From NCBI GenBank assembly GCA_020026335.1, contig JAHHQO010000003.1, positions 127,748-191,747 of the forward strand: a stretch of DNA of 64,000 bases. The letters are read 5' to 3'. This stretch comes from Alistipes sp. (GTDB taxonomy: Bacteria > Bacteroidota > Bacteroidia > Bacteroidales > Rikenellaceae). Shown in pieces: positions 39,801 through 48,524 of the stretch. The translations under genes and the position numbers were made by a program. The notes beneath the pieces were generated by a model, which worked only from the letters and a program-made list of their open reading frames with translations, searched no databases and was not told the DNA's origin. Position 1 is the stretch's first letter. The number at the start of each line of letters is the position of its first letter.

Positions 39801-42185
39801 ATGAAGCGAAATATTATTAATCGATGGAAGAAGGTATGCTGCATGTCATTACTGGCTGCTGCGGTGGCTTGTACTCCTGATAATGAGATACCGCCTGTCA
39901 AGTTCATGGATATCTCCATTGACCAGTCGGCGGTCAACGACGGCATCAAGGCCGCATGGAAAGTGGGGGAGGAAGTGTCGGTCTTTTTTGACGGTGTACA
40001 CTCGCCCAAGTATTTCACCATCAAGTCGGTGAGTGCTGATGGTAATTCGGCAGTGATTAACGGAGACCTTCCCTTTGGTTTGGAGGAGGGTTGCGGTATG
40101 ACGGCCGTCTATCCCGCTACGGAAATTGATGCCGACGCTGCGGCTGTTAAGGTCGATTTGTCGGAGCAGAAGTATGTCGATGGCAGACTCGATATGTCAA
40201 CAATGGTCTACTCGGCAAGAGGAGCTTATCAGAAAGAAGCGACTGTGCGGATGAATCTGGTGGCACAGACCACCAAACTGACCATCAACATCGAGCCTTT
40301 CACTGGTTTCGACCCTGCGAAGTTGTCGCGTGTAGAGCTTAAGTCCGGCATGCTCACCACCAAGGGTTCGTTGAACGCCAAGGCCGGTGAGGAAGATGAG
40401 TCGTGGGGTTTTCGAGAGAGCAAGGGTGTGGTTGTCAATCTCAAAAATCCGGAGGAGCCTGCTGCACGTGCCAACGGCGGTGTGTCGCTCGATGTGATTT
40501 GTGTTCCCTCGCTGTCGGAGACCTCGGTTAACGATATCGAGTTGTATTTCACCTCGGGAGATGATATGTTTTATGCAGTCCTCGACAAAGACATTGTGGT
40601 CAACAAGAATATTGTGAATGTAACCGACCCTGTGCGGTTGCTCGATAAGGAGGAGAGTGCATCGCTGATTTTCTGGAACAAGCTCTGTCAGAAGCAACTC
40701 AACACCGGTGTCATTCGCGATAAGGACGGTGTCTTCTGTGCATATTACGAGATAGACTATGAGGCTCGCAACATCAAGTTCCTGTCGCTGAATAAGGCGG
40801 ATTACAAGGCTTATAAACCTGTCGCCGAGTCCGTGCAGAAATTCAATATGGGTTTCTATACCTTCGATTGGGAGAATTCTGTTGAGGGTGTGAAGGGTCT
40901 GCAGTATGACCCCGCGACCGATGAAGTGTCTCTAAAGGTGCAGGAGGGAGCCGTGGTGTCATTCGATAACAACTCCACTGCTGTTGATGACTTTATGCAG
41001 GGTCGTCCGAGCCACTATGAGGTAAAATTCATGAGAGGTACCGATGCCCCCTTCTTCGAGCGCGGCGCCATGTCGAAGGCCTTGTGGCAGGCTGCTATGA
41101 CCCAGGGCTTCATGACGGCTATCGAGCTGAACCGTGACCGTGGTTGGGAGTTCGTGACCTACCCCAACAACTATACTTCTTATGTGACCCGTTATGAGAA
41201 ACTGACCAAGGATCGCATGAAGGTTTCGTGGACGGGGGAGTTCTTCTCCGACTTCAAGATCGACCAGGAGTTGAACGAGCGTACCATTCGCCAGACCATT
41301 CTCAACACCTTTTTCGCCGAGAACAACATTTTTATTCCGGCCATGCAGGAGACACGCGTGTTCTTTGTCATTAATCCCGATAACCATGAGTGGCTCAAGT
41401 TCCAGCCTCAGACAGAGGACGACCTCAGTGTGGTGGATGGTACTGCCATCGAGAAGCGTCTTATCGTAAGTAAATTCGATGCAGGTGTCTTCCGTCAGGG
41501 AGCAGAGGAGGAGTTCAAGGGGTATTATCGCCTTGATATTCCCAATCTGACGGCTACATTCTATATCATGAATAAGGACAACAGCGACATACAGTATATG
41601 GAAAATGTGCCCATCGTCAATGAAAATCGCCGTATTACTTGGAAAGCCAATATCCTGGAGGGCATTACGGGTATCGAGTTGGACAATTCCAATAACTTGA
41701 AACTCATCGGTGCTTCGGTTTCAAAGATTGACAACAATCCTACAGCGGCTACCGAGTTCCTCGACAAGGGCGCCGGACACCACTACTTCATCAACATCGA
41801 CCGTAACACAGGTAAGTGCTCGAGAGGTAATATGTCACCGCTGTTTATTCAAGAGGCCATGAATCAGGGCTTCATGAAGACCATTGAGGTGAACAAGGAC
41901 CGTAACTGGGAGTTCACGACCTTCCCTCACGACTGGACCTCTTACATCAATACGCATTCCGTCATTGGCAAGGATGTGATTCTGTTCTCGAATCCTAATT
42001 TGGAGTGCAATCCCAATGATATGTTCCGTCCCGATGCCGACTTGAACAGCCGTACGTTGCCCAACATGTTGTGTTCGTTCCACGATGAGAATATAGTGGT
42101 AAGAGCCAAGACGGGTGGACGCCGACCGTTCTATGTCATCAACAAGAAGGGTAAGGGCTGGTTCCTCTTTGATAGAAACCAATAG
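39801..42185 (+). CDS. Surface lipoprotein with a fimbrillin-like N-terminus and internal repeats
   Basis: Last gene of the PUL operon; 794 residues, lipobox ending at Cys24 (AAAVAC). Residues about 30-280 resemble a fimbrillin/Mfa-type beta domain common in PUL surface glycan-binding proteins (AAWKVGEEVSVFFDG ... VRMNLVAQTTKLTINI). The remainder contains a repeated unit at about 418-533 and 676-793. Both copies carry a block of the form MSxxxxxxAMxQGFMxxIExNxDRxWEFxTxPxxxTSY and a C-terminal FxVIN. I do not recognise the repeat family. Position suggests an accessory surface binding protein (SGBP) for the imported glycoprotein ligand. Other fimbrillin-like adhesins are possible, but there are no fimbrial assembly genes nearby. 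Confidence 0.65.
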   Translation: MKRNIINRWKKVCCMSLLAAAVACTPDNEIPPVKFMDISIDQSAVNDGIKAAWKVGEEVSVFFDGVHSPKYFTIKSVSADGNSAVINGDLPFGLEEGCGMTAVYPATEIDADAAAVKVDLSEQKYVDGRLDMSTMVYSARGAYQKEATVRMNLVAQTTKLTINIEPFTGFDPAKLSRVELKSGMLTTKGSLNAKAGEEDESWGFRESKGVVVNLKNPEEPAARANGGVSLDVICVPSLSETSVNDIELYFTSGDDMFYAVLDKDIVVNKNIVNVTDPVRLLDKEESASLIFWNKLCQKQLNTGVIRDKDGVFCAYYEIDYEARNIKFLSLNKADYKAYKPVAESVQKFNMGFYTFDWENSVEGVKGLQYDPATDEVSLKVQEGAVVSFDNNSTAVDDFMQGRPSHYEVKFMRGTDAPFFERGAMSKALWQAAMTQGFMTAIELNRDRGWEFVTYPNNYTSYVTRYEKLTKDRMKVSWTGEFFSDFKIDQELNERTIRQTILNTFFAENNIFIPAMQETRVFFVINPDNHEWLKFQPQTEDDLSVVDGTAIEKRLIVSKFDAGVFRQGAEEEFKGYYRLDIPNLTATFYIMNKDNSDIQYMENVPIVNENRRITWKANILEGITGIELDNSNNLKLIGASVSKIDNNPTAATEFLDKGAGHHYFINIDRNTGKCSRGNMSPLFIQEAMNQGFMKTIEVNKDRNWEFTTFPHDWTSYINTHSVIGKDVILFSNPNLECNPNDMFRPDADLNSRTLPNMLCSFHDENIVVRAKTGGRRPFYVINKKGKGWFLFDRNQ

Positions 42186-42202
42186 TGCCCACTATATCGC
42201 AG

Positions 42203-42240
42203 AAAAAGTCGGAGTCTATATTCAGACTCCGACTTTTTTT
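42203..42240. terminator. Terminator of the PUL operon
   Basis: A 15-bp stem AAAAAGTCGGAGTCT/AGACTCCGACTTTTT with a 6-nt loop and a seven-T run on the plus strand. The minus strand also ends in T's, so it can serve the converging operon. Confidence 0.9.
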
Positions 42241-42394
42241 AACATGTAAACAAGGAACTGTTGCCGACAATCTAAAGTGGAAAATAATCAATAAGTTGGA
42301 CGACCAGTTACGGGTGTCGACAGACTTTTGATAATTGGAAAGTCGAGTAGAACACCCGAATGACACTTGAGAGGAAACTTTCTCCCCATATACC

Positions 42395-42434
42395 AATCAC
42401 CCCCAACCATAACTCTGTGGTCGGGGGTGATTTT
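42395..42434 (+). terminator. Second hairpin terminator between convergent operons
   Basis: AATCACCCCC-A-ACCA pairs with TGGT-CGGGGGTGATT and is followed by TTTTT on the plus strand. It probably catches read-through from the PUL. Confidence 0.7.
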
Positions 42435-42460
42435 TCAGTATATCGGAGTCTGTATCCTAC

Positions 42461-43693
42461 TTATTTGCCGTGTCCCAATATCCACAGGGGCAGGAAGACG
42501 AAGATACCCAGCGCGAAGATGGCGAGGGTTTGTCCGATGGTCTGTCCGATGTGGGTACGGAAGCGGCGGCGGTGAATAAGGGCATAGACGAGGGCCAGCA
42601 CACCTCCCAACCACAATGAATGGAGGGAGTAGGGTGCCAGACGCGGACGCACGAAGGCATCTTTCGAAGAGGTGAAGCCCAGTGCCGTGGGGAAGAGATA
42701 CTCCGCCCAACGCTCCGCGGAGGTGACCCGGGTGCGTGGCATATGGAAATCCACCAGGGAGTAGTCACGGGCATTGACCGCCATGAGTCGCTCGTCGTTG
42801 GCGCGCTGGAGAGTGATGGTCCAGTAGAATATATCGCCGATAATCATCATCGCATCGGTCGAGGGGTTGAACCTGCCGACAGGAATCTGATGCAGCGAAT
42901 AATCCTCCGCGTCAAGGGCATAGAAACGCTCCTTGCTGTCCGTCATGAAAGCGTAGTGACGGCGGTCGGGATACTCTGTAACGAAGATGTTGGTGATGTC
43001 CAGCGATGCGGGAAGACCGGTGTCGATGACACGGGGCTGTCCGTTGATTTGTCGCAGGTGGAATACCTTTCGGGCATCGTCAATGATGAAATATCCGTTG
43101 TCGTAGTCCTTCTTCAGCGATGCGTTGCCGGCCACCAGACGGGCTGGGAATCGGAAACCGGCCTCCTTGAGGGCGGTCGTGAAACGCAGGCTTTTGTCCG
43201 TGTCAATTGAGTTGGAGGCCATATCGACAAACTCCATACCCTCGTCAGTGATGCGGAACACATCGGACGGGGCGTCGAACTCCAGTCTGCGCGGATGTGA
43301 CTCCAGCAGCTGGTAGAGTCCGATTTGGGGTCGGTTGATGTCCGAAGGCGAGGTGCGGAAGATAAATCCCGTACGCTCGGCATCGTGCGGCGTGACAGCC
43401 ACACCCTCGATGGTCGAGGGGAAGCGTCCGTCGGCAGCCAACTGACGATAGTAGAACATGGGCATCACGCTGTCGGTCTGCCTTTCGTTGTAGATATTGC
43501 CGTTGAAGTCGCGGCTCATCACATTGCCGTTCTCGTCATAGTCGAGTGATACGAACGAATGAACGATGCAACTGTAAAGGGTGAAGGGGTGCCACACAGG
43601 ATTGGTGGTCAGAAAGGCCAGCAACCACGGAAGCAGCCACGCCAACAGACCGCAAGCCAGAACGACAACACCTGTTTTGATAATCTTAATCAT
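42461..43693 (-). CDS. DUF4857-type membrane-anchored protein
   Basis: Last gene of the seven-gene TonB/ABC operon; 410 residues. One N-terminal transmembrane helix (about 5-28) leads to a large extracytoplasmic domain, which contains repeated short beta segments resembling a propeller (DYSLHQIP, DYSLVDFH). Two transmembrane helices close the protein (about 355-405). It matches my recollection of DUF4857, a family found beside ABC transporters in Bacteroidota; function is unknown. It begins 25 bp after the permease gene and probably works with it in the inner membrane. Confidence 0.7.
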   Translation of the reverse strand: MIKIIKTGVVVLACGLLAWLLPWLLAFLTTNPVWHPFTLYSCIVHSFVSLDYDENGNVMSRDFNGNIYNERQTDSVMPMFYYRQLAADGRFPSTIEGVAVTPHDAERTGFIFRTSPSDINRPQIGLYQLLESHPRRLEFDAPSDVFRITDEGMEFVDMASNSIDTDKSLRFTTALKEAGFRFPARLVAGNASLKKDYDNGYFIIDDARKVFHLRQINGQPRVIDTGLPASLDITNIFVTEYPDRRHYAFMTDSKERFYALDAEDYSLHQIPVGRFNPSTDAMMIIGDIFYWTITLQRANDERLMAVNARDYSLVDFHMPRTRVTSAERWAEYLFPTALGFTSSKDAFVRPRLAPYSLHSLWLGGVLALVYALIHRRRFRTHIGQTIGQTLAIFALGIFVFLPLWILGHGK

Positions 43694-43718
43694 AAGTCAA
43701 AAAAATCTGTAAAGTGGG

Positions 43719-44390
43719 TTAATCCTGGCAGCCCTCTTTGAAGCGGCGTACCGACAACAGGGGCAGGAAGAAAACACCTGCCAGCAACACGATAATCCAC
43801 GGCAGCATACCGTCGTAGGACTGGGGAACATCGCTGAGGTAGAACATACGGCAGATGCCCAGCGTGATGACGATATAGATACCGCGGCGGTAGCGTGTGG
43901 GTTCGAGACATATCCATGCGCAGAGCATGTAGAGCACGAGTCCGCCCAGCCACCACGGCATGGCGGTCATCAGCGCGCGTGAGGTCAGCTCATCGGTCAC
44001 CAGGGTGTGGAAGTAGCCCCACACCATCAGTGCCTGAATGGCAAACAGCAGGGTGAGGATACCCAATCCCATTGCCGCCATGAGCAGAATCATGCGGTGC
44101 TGTGAGTAGGGGAGATGGAGGGTCAGCTTCAGACGCTTGCGCAACATTTCGGGAATGAACTGCGTGAGCGAGAGCAGCAGACCTGCCACCAGCGGCACGA
44201 AGCGCAACATCTCGATGAAGACCACCTCTTTGTCGAGCATAATCTGCCACAAATGGGGTGCTCCGTTGAGGGTGACGGCGCGGTCGATGCGCAACAGCAC
44301 GTAGGCCGTGATACCGATGAGGGCGATGGCCAGCACCGGCAGCAGGGAGCGCATCTTAATCCACTCTTTATAGAAAATGGCTTTTTCCAT
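43719..44390 (-). CDS. ABC-2-like membrane subunit
   Basis: A 223-residue polytopic protein with about six hydrophobic helices (LLPVLAIALIGITAYVLL, FVPLVAGLLLSLTQFI, MILLMAAMGLGILTLLFA, and others) and no soluble domain. It is probably the membrane partner of the ATPase encoded immediately upstream (5-bp gap). An in-frame TTG lies 9 bases upstream, but the ATG at 44390 is preferred. ABC-2-type exporters have this size and topology. The substrate is unknown. Confidence 0.75.
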   Translation of the reverse strand: MEKAIFYKEWIKMRSLLPVLAIALIGITAYVLLRIDRAVTLNGAPHLWQIMLDKEVVFIEMLRFVPLVAGLLLSLTQFIPEMLRKRLKLTLHLPYSQHRMILLMAAMGLGILTLLFAIQALMVWGYFHTLVTDELTSRALMTAMPWWLGGLVLYMLCAWICLEPTRYRRGIYIVITLGICRMFYLSDVPQSYDGMLPWIIVLLAGVFFLPLLSVRRFKEGCQD

Positions 44391-44395
44391 GGTTG

Positions 44396-45280
44396 TCAAT
44401 ATTTTCCTGTCAGACCGATGAACGCGTCTTCCAGATTGAGAGTTTCACGAGTCAGTTCCCCGAACGGAACGCCTGCCTGTCGGAGTCTTTCGGCCACCTT
44501 TTCGCTCGATTCGAACGAGAAGAGCTCGGCTCCCTGACGGCCCACCTGCGGATGGTAACAACCCTCGATGTCGGGCAGCGAGTCCTGCGGTGTGGAGAAG
44601 GTGTAGCGTCCGAAGGTGGAGAGCAGCTCCCTGACGGGCATCTGCACCATGATGTGACCGTAGTCCATGATGATGCAGTCGTCGATGAGTTTCTCCATGT
44701 CCTGAATGATGTGCGAGGTCAGAAACACGGTCTTGTCCTCGGCACGGGCATAGTCGCGCAGATACTCCACAAACAGACGGCGGTAACCGGGGTCGAGCCC
44801 CATCGAGAAGTCGTCGAGAATGAGCAGCTCGGCGTCCTGTGCCAGAATAAGACCCAGAGCCACCTGCGACTGCTGTCCGCACGACATACGCGAGATGCGC
44901 TGACGGGGTGCCACCTTGAGTTTCTCCATCAGACCGTAGTAGGCATCACGATTCCAGCGCGGATAGAACGGCGCGTAGAACTTCTCAATCTCCTCGATGG
45001 TCATGTAGGAGTATTGCACGTGTCCCTCGATGAGCAGTGCTATCTTCTGACGGGTCTGCGGGGTGATGTGGTGCAACTCCTCGCCGAAGATGCGACACTC
45101 GCCCGAATAGGGCTTCAGATAGCCACTCAGGATGTTGATGGTCGTGGTTTTACCCGTGCCATTTTTGCCCAAAAGGCCGAGTATTCTGCCTTTTGGCACA
45201 TTAAAACTTAAATCGCTGTAAATGAGTCGCTTCCCATAATAATGGGTCAAGTGACTGCATTCGATAACATTGTCTCTCAT
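44396..45280 (-). CDS. ABC transporter ATP-binding protein with divergent catalytic motifs
   Basis: This nucleotide-binding subunit is 294 residues. Walker A GKNGTGKTT (about 38-46) is intact. The signature motif reads MSCGQQSQ in place of LSGGQ. Walker B is followed by Asp rather than the usual catalytic Glu (LLILDDFSMGLD instead of LILDEPTxGLD). The switch His (VFLTSHI) is retained. The C-terminal 70 residues form a small regulatory extension typical of ABC-2 (NatA/CcmA-like) ATPases. Altered motifs may slow hydrolysis. It sits between a lipoprotein gene and the membrane subunit. Confidence 0.88.
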   Translation of the reverse strand: MRDNVIECSHLTHYYGKRLIYSDLSFNVPKGRILGLLGKNGTGKTTTINILSGYLKPYSGECRIFGEELHHITPQTRQKIALLIEGHVQYSYMTIEEIEKFYAPFYPRWNRDAYYGLMEKLKVAPRQRISRMSCGQQSQVALGLILAQDAELLILDDFSMGLDPGYRRLFVEYLRDYARAEDKTVFLTSHIIQDMEKLIDDCIIMDYGHIMVQMPVRELLSTFGRYTFSTPQDSLPDIEGCYHPQVGRQGAELFSFESSEKVAERLRQAGVPFGELTRETLNLEDAFIGLTGKY

Positions 45281-45288
45281 CGGACAGA

Positions 45289-46530
45289 CTACATCAGTGT
45301 GGGTTTCGATTCGGGAATGAAGTCTACCGTCGAGTTGTTGGTGTCCTTGAGCAGTGTGACGCCTTCGCCCATATCGATGCGCTTGCGGACAACGCTCTTG
45401 CCGTAGCGAGAAGAGTCTTTGTCGACCTTACCGCAGTAGCTCCAACCCGAGTCGAGAGAGGGCGAGGTAACAATCCATGCGAACATCTCCTCGATGCTGA
45501 GGTTCACGGCGTCGGCAATCCAGGTGTTGGGGAATTTCCAGTAGTCCTGCGACATGGGGAAAGTACCGTACTCGGGAACGACAACGTCATAGTTTACAGT
45601 GTACATGTTGTCGTTGGCGAACGATTGTGCGGTCACACCCTCACCGAAACGACCGATGGCGTAAGACTTGAAACCACGGTTGTGGAAGGTCCACATCATA
45701 TCGGGGCCGAGTGACGATGCAATCATGTTGGGAACATTGGGGTTGTCTACGTCCTCATCATCGTTGGGGTTGTAGTATTCGAAAGCGGCCTTCGACAAAT
45801 CCATCGAACGGGGGTTGTACTTGCGGTGGTCGATGGCGGTGTCGGCAATGACAATCGACTTGCCCGGCTCAACGGGATACTCCTTGCCCGAACCGGGAAC
45901 AATGAGGATATTGCTGATGGAGAAGTACTCGCTCATGATGTCGGGGGTGTAGTTCATCTTCTCGACAGTCAGGAAGGCCGAATCCATGAGAACAAGACCA
46001 TCGGCATAGAGAATCTGGTCGGAGTTGTTGGTGATTTTGACATACTGGTCACCGAAGTACTGGTTACCATCGGCTGTGGTGGTACCGGTGAAGAAAATCT
46101 CCTCGATGATGAAGTCCTTCGATGCGAGGGTCGAAATAGAGGTCTCGATGCTCACCTCGTTCTTGTTGCCTTCGACAACATTGATACCTTCGCGAGAAGC
46201 CTCGATGAAGCTCTCCGACACAGCACCGTTGAGCGAGTAGCTCACCTTACCGGTCAGTGTCAGATTGTAGGCACCAGCTCCAAGACGGGTGTTCACCACA
46301 TAGCTGCCCTCACTTTCGGGAGCAAACTCCTTCATCTCGATAACCTTGCCCGAAGAGACTTCGGTAAACATGGCGTTGAGGCTCTTCAGTTCGGGTTTCT
46401 CCACGCTGATGGGCATGTTGATGTGTACGGCTACTTCGGCTCCCATGGGGGGATTCTCATCGGAGTCGCTACAAGCTGCAAACACGAGAAGCGATGCAGC
46501 AAAAATCAAATTGAAAAATTTTGTCATCAT
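45289..46530 (-). CDS. DUF4876-type lipoprotein
   Basis: A 413-residue lipoprotein, with ATG-ATG at the start and lipobox VFAAC ending at Cys20. An N-terminal Ig-like region (about 28-140, AVHINMPISVEKPEL) precedes a domain resembling a lamin-tail/LTD-like fold (about 145-330, IIEEIFFTGTTTADGNQYFGDQYVKITNNSD). It fits DUF4876 as I know it. Function is unknown, but members regularly accompany TonB-dependent receptors and DUF6850 proteins, as here. Gaps to its neighbours are 31 and 8 bp, so it is co-transcribed. Confidence 0.72.
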   Translation of the reverse strand: MMTKFFNLIFAASLLVFAACSDSDENPPMGAEVAVHINMPISVEKPELKSLNAMFTEVSSGKVIEMKEFAPESEGSYVVNTRLGAGAYNLTLTGKVSYSLNGAVSESFIEASREGINVVEGNKNEVSIETSISTLASKDFIIEEIFFTGTTTADGNQYFGDQYVKITNNSDQILYADGLVLMDSAFLTVEKMNYTPDIMSEYFSISNILIVPGSGKEYPVEPGKSIVIADTAIDHRKYNPRSMDLSKAAFEYYNPNDDEDVDNPNVPNMIASSLGPDMMWTFHNRGFKSYAIGRFGEGVTAQSFANDNMYTVNYDVVVPEYGTFPMSQDYWKFPNTWIADAVNLSIEEMFAWIVTSPSLDSGWSYCGKVDKDSSRYGKSVVRKRIDMGEGVTLLKDTNNSTVDFIPESKPTLM

Positions 46531-46561
46531 AGTTTTGTTGTTTTGTAATTCATATTGGGTT

Positions 46562-48136
46562 TTAAAATGTTATTCCGGCTTGTATTTCCACAATGTGCGA
46601 CAACTTACCGTCCGAGAAACGGCGGAAGTGGTAGTTGGCCGCAGCAAAGAGGTTGATTTTCCGTCCCACGGTGTGGTCGGCACGCAGACCGCCGTGCAGG
46701 AGCAGGGCGTCGAGCTGCATACGCTCGTAGTCGTGGCGCACCATCTTCACCATCGAAGGCTGGAGGTTGGCCACCGCCAGCAGCAGGTGGGGACTCATTG
46801 CGGAGCGATAACCCGCACCCAACTCGGTGCGCAGTTGCAGACGGTCGTGCTTGATGGTGTATGCGCCATCGACACCGCCCGACAGGTAGCTGATTTCGCG
46901 GTTCTGCTTCGGGTAGAGGTAATCCTCGGTCTGTCGGCTGTACTCCACCCACGGAGCTGCATTCCAACTGTGGCGCGAGGTCTGACGGCCGACATAACCG
47001 TCTGCGCGTGCCGACAGACGGCTGTATTCGTACATCTTCAAATGTCCCTCCACGGCGTAGATGTTCGAGAGCTTCTCACCCACGATACTCTCCGTGCCGG
47101 GACGATACTGGTAGAACAAATGTCCTGCCAAACCCCAGTGCAGGGTGTTGCGTGCCGCGGTGTGACCGATGTGGGCGGTCAGCGTTTGGGGCTTGATGTG
47201 TTGCAGGGGCAGGTTGTTGAACGAGATGAGGATTTTCTCCACCTTGCGGAACTGATACTCTGCCGAGGCGAACCAACCCTCTCTGCCCTTGCGGGGCGAG
47301 AAGGTGAACGAAAGGGTGTAGCCGCTGCCGCGATACTGACTGCCCGAGTCATTACCCGTAAATCGTGCGTAGTGCGAGCCGAGTCCCGAAAGGTGGTACT
47401 CCGACTTCACACCGAGCGGATTGTAGTAATCCACATTGCCGCGCTGCTTGTATATTTCCACCTTGAAGGCGAGTCCCGTGAGGTACTTGCCCGTGTTGAA
47501 ACCCACACCGCCGCCAAATTGCAACTGCGTGGTGATGTTTCGCGGACGGGGGTCTACATCGCGGTATTCGTGTTGTGCGCGGATGTCGGCTTCCAGAGCC
47601 CATGTCCATGTGTTCCGCTGCTGTCCGTAACCGCCACCGAAGGTGTAGGTCTCGGAGGTGAGGTCACCGCCCAGAGAGTCTGCCGTGATGTAGGGGTAGA
47701 TATAGTCGAGGTCGGACGACGAGTTCCACACCACATTGCGCACTTTACCGCGTTGGTAACCTGCCTTACCCCACACCGAGCTTCGGGGCGAGAGGTGGCG
47801 GTACGACTCCGCGGAGAAGAATCCGTAATCCGAACCCTCACCCAACGCCAGACGCTGTGCCTCCTCCTCACCGTGGTGGTGATAGCCGATGCCGGCCTGT
47901 GAGAAGTCTCTTTCGTAGGCCTTGGTGTGAACGGCAGGGTTGCTGTGGAGTATCGACGTCATCTCTTTTTGGGGCAGGAACTGCTCCTCCAGAGCGAGGA
48001 ACAACTCGTTCTGCTTGTCGGAGCGCAGCATCTTGGCACGTGCCACCGTGTCGGTGGCCGGTTCGGTAGCCTGCACCGTGGAGAGCAGACTCGCCGCGGT
48101 AAGTAATGACGACAACAGATATATTGCTTTTTTCAT
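46562..48136 (-). CDS. DUF6850-type outer-membrane beta-barrel protein
   Basis: A 524-residue protein with a signal peptide (MKKAIYLLSSLLTAASLLSTVQA) and a body of alternating amphipathic strands ending in aromatic residues. It closes with VEIQAGITF, a C-terminal Phe typical of barrels. It fits the DUF6850 outer-membrane family, whose function is unknown. It lies between two lipoprotein genes downstream of a TonB-dependent receptor, which suggests an outer-membrane complex. Confidence 0.72.
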   Translation of the reverse strand: MKKAIYLLSSLLTAASLLSTVQATEPATDTVARAKMLRSDKQNELFLALEEQFLPQKEMTSILHSNPAVHTKAYERDFSQAGIGYHHHGEEEAQRLALGEGSDYGFFSAESYRHLSPRSSVWGKAGYQRGKVRNVVWNSSSDLDYIYPYITADSLGGDLTSETYTFGGGYGQQRNTWTWALEADIRAQHEYRDVDPRPRNITTQLQFGGGVGFNTGKYLTGLAFKVEIYKQRGNVDYYNPLGVKSEYHLSGLGSHYARFTGNDSGSQYRGSGYTLSFTFSPRKGREGWFASAEYQFRKVEKILISFNNLPLQHIKPQTLTAHIGHTAARNTLHWGLAGHLFYQYRPGTESIVGEKLSNIYAVEGHLKMYEYSRLSARADGYVGRQTSRHSWNAAPWVEYSRQTEDYLYPKQNREISYLSGGVDGAYTIKHDRLQLRTELGAGYRSAMSPHLLLAVANLQPSMVKMVRHDYERMQLDALLLHGGLRADHTVGRKINLFAAANYHFRRFSDGKLSHIVEIQAGITF

Positions 48137-48143
48137 GTCGGTG

Positions 48144-48524
48144 TCAGTTTTTGAATATCAAATCAATGGTTGCCGCGTTGCTGTCGGCGACAAACTTCAT
48201 GGGGGTGTTGTCCACGACCACCTCGCTGAAGCGGTGACGCCCCTCCGCATCGTAGTAGGTCATGCCACCGCCCTCGTTGATGCTCAGTCGGTAGAGCCCT
48301 TTCAGCAGGCGCACCTCCAATCGTCCGTTGATGAAGTCCGAAGTGGAGACCTTCTGTCGGGTGTTGATGTTCTCGAAGACCATTGTGGCCTGAAAACGTA
48401 CCATCTCGATGCCCTCGGGCGGTTGTACGGTGATGGTCACCTCCGTGAAGAGCGGTTCTGTATCTTTCTCGACGCATGCCAGTGGCAGAAGTGCTAAAAG
48501 CAGCAGGTATATTCTGAGTTTCAT
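48144..48524 (-). CDS. Small lipoprotein of the TonB/ABC operon
   Basis: A 126-residue lipoprotein with lipobox LLPLAC ending at Cys17. The mature part is one Ig-like beta domain (VTITVQPPEGIEM ... ATIDLIFKN). Its ATG overlaps the TonB receptor stop codon by one base (TAATG), so the two are translationally coupled and probably interact. No family is recognised. It could be a surface accessory to the receptor. Confidence 0.75.
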   Translation of the reverse strand: MKLRIYLLLLALLPLACVEKDTEPLFTEVTITVQPPEGIEMVRFQATMVFENINTRQKVSTSDFINGRLEVRLLKGLYRLSINEGGGMTYYDAEGRHRFSEVVVDNTPMKFVADSNAATIDLIFKN

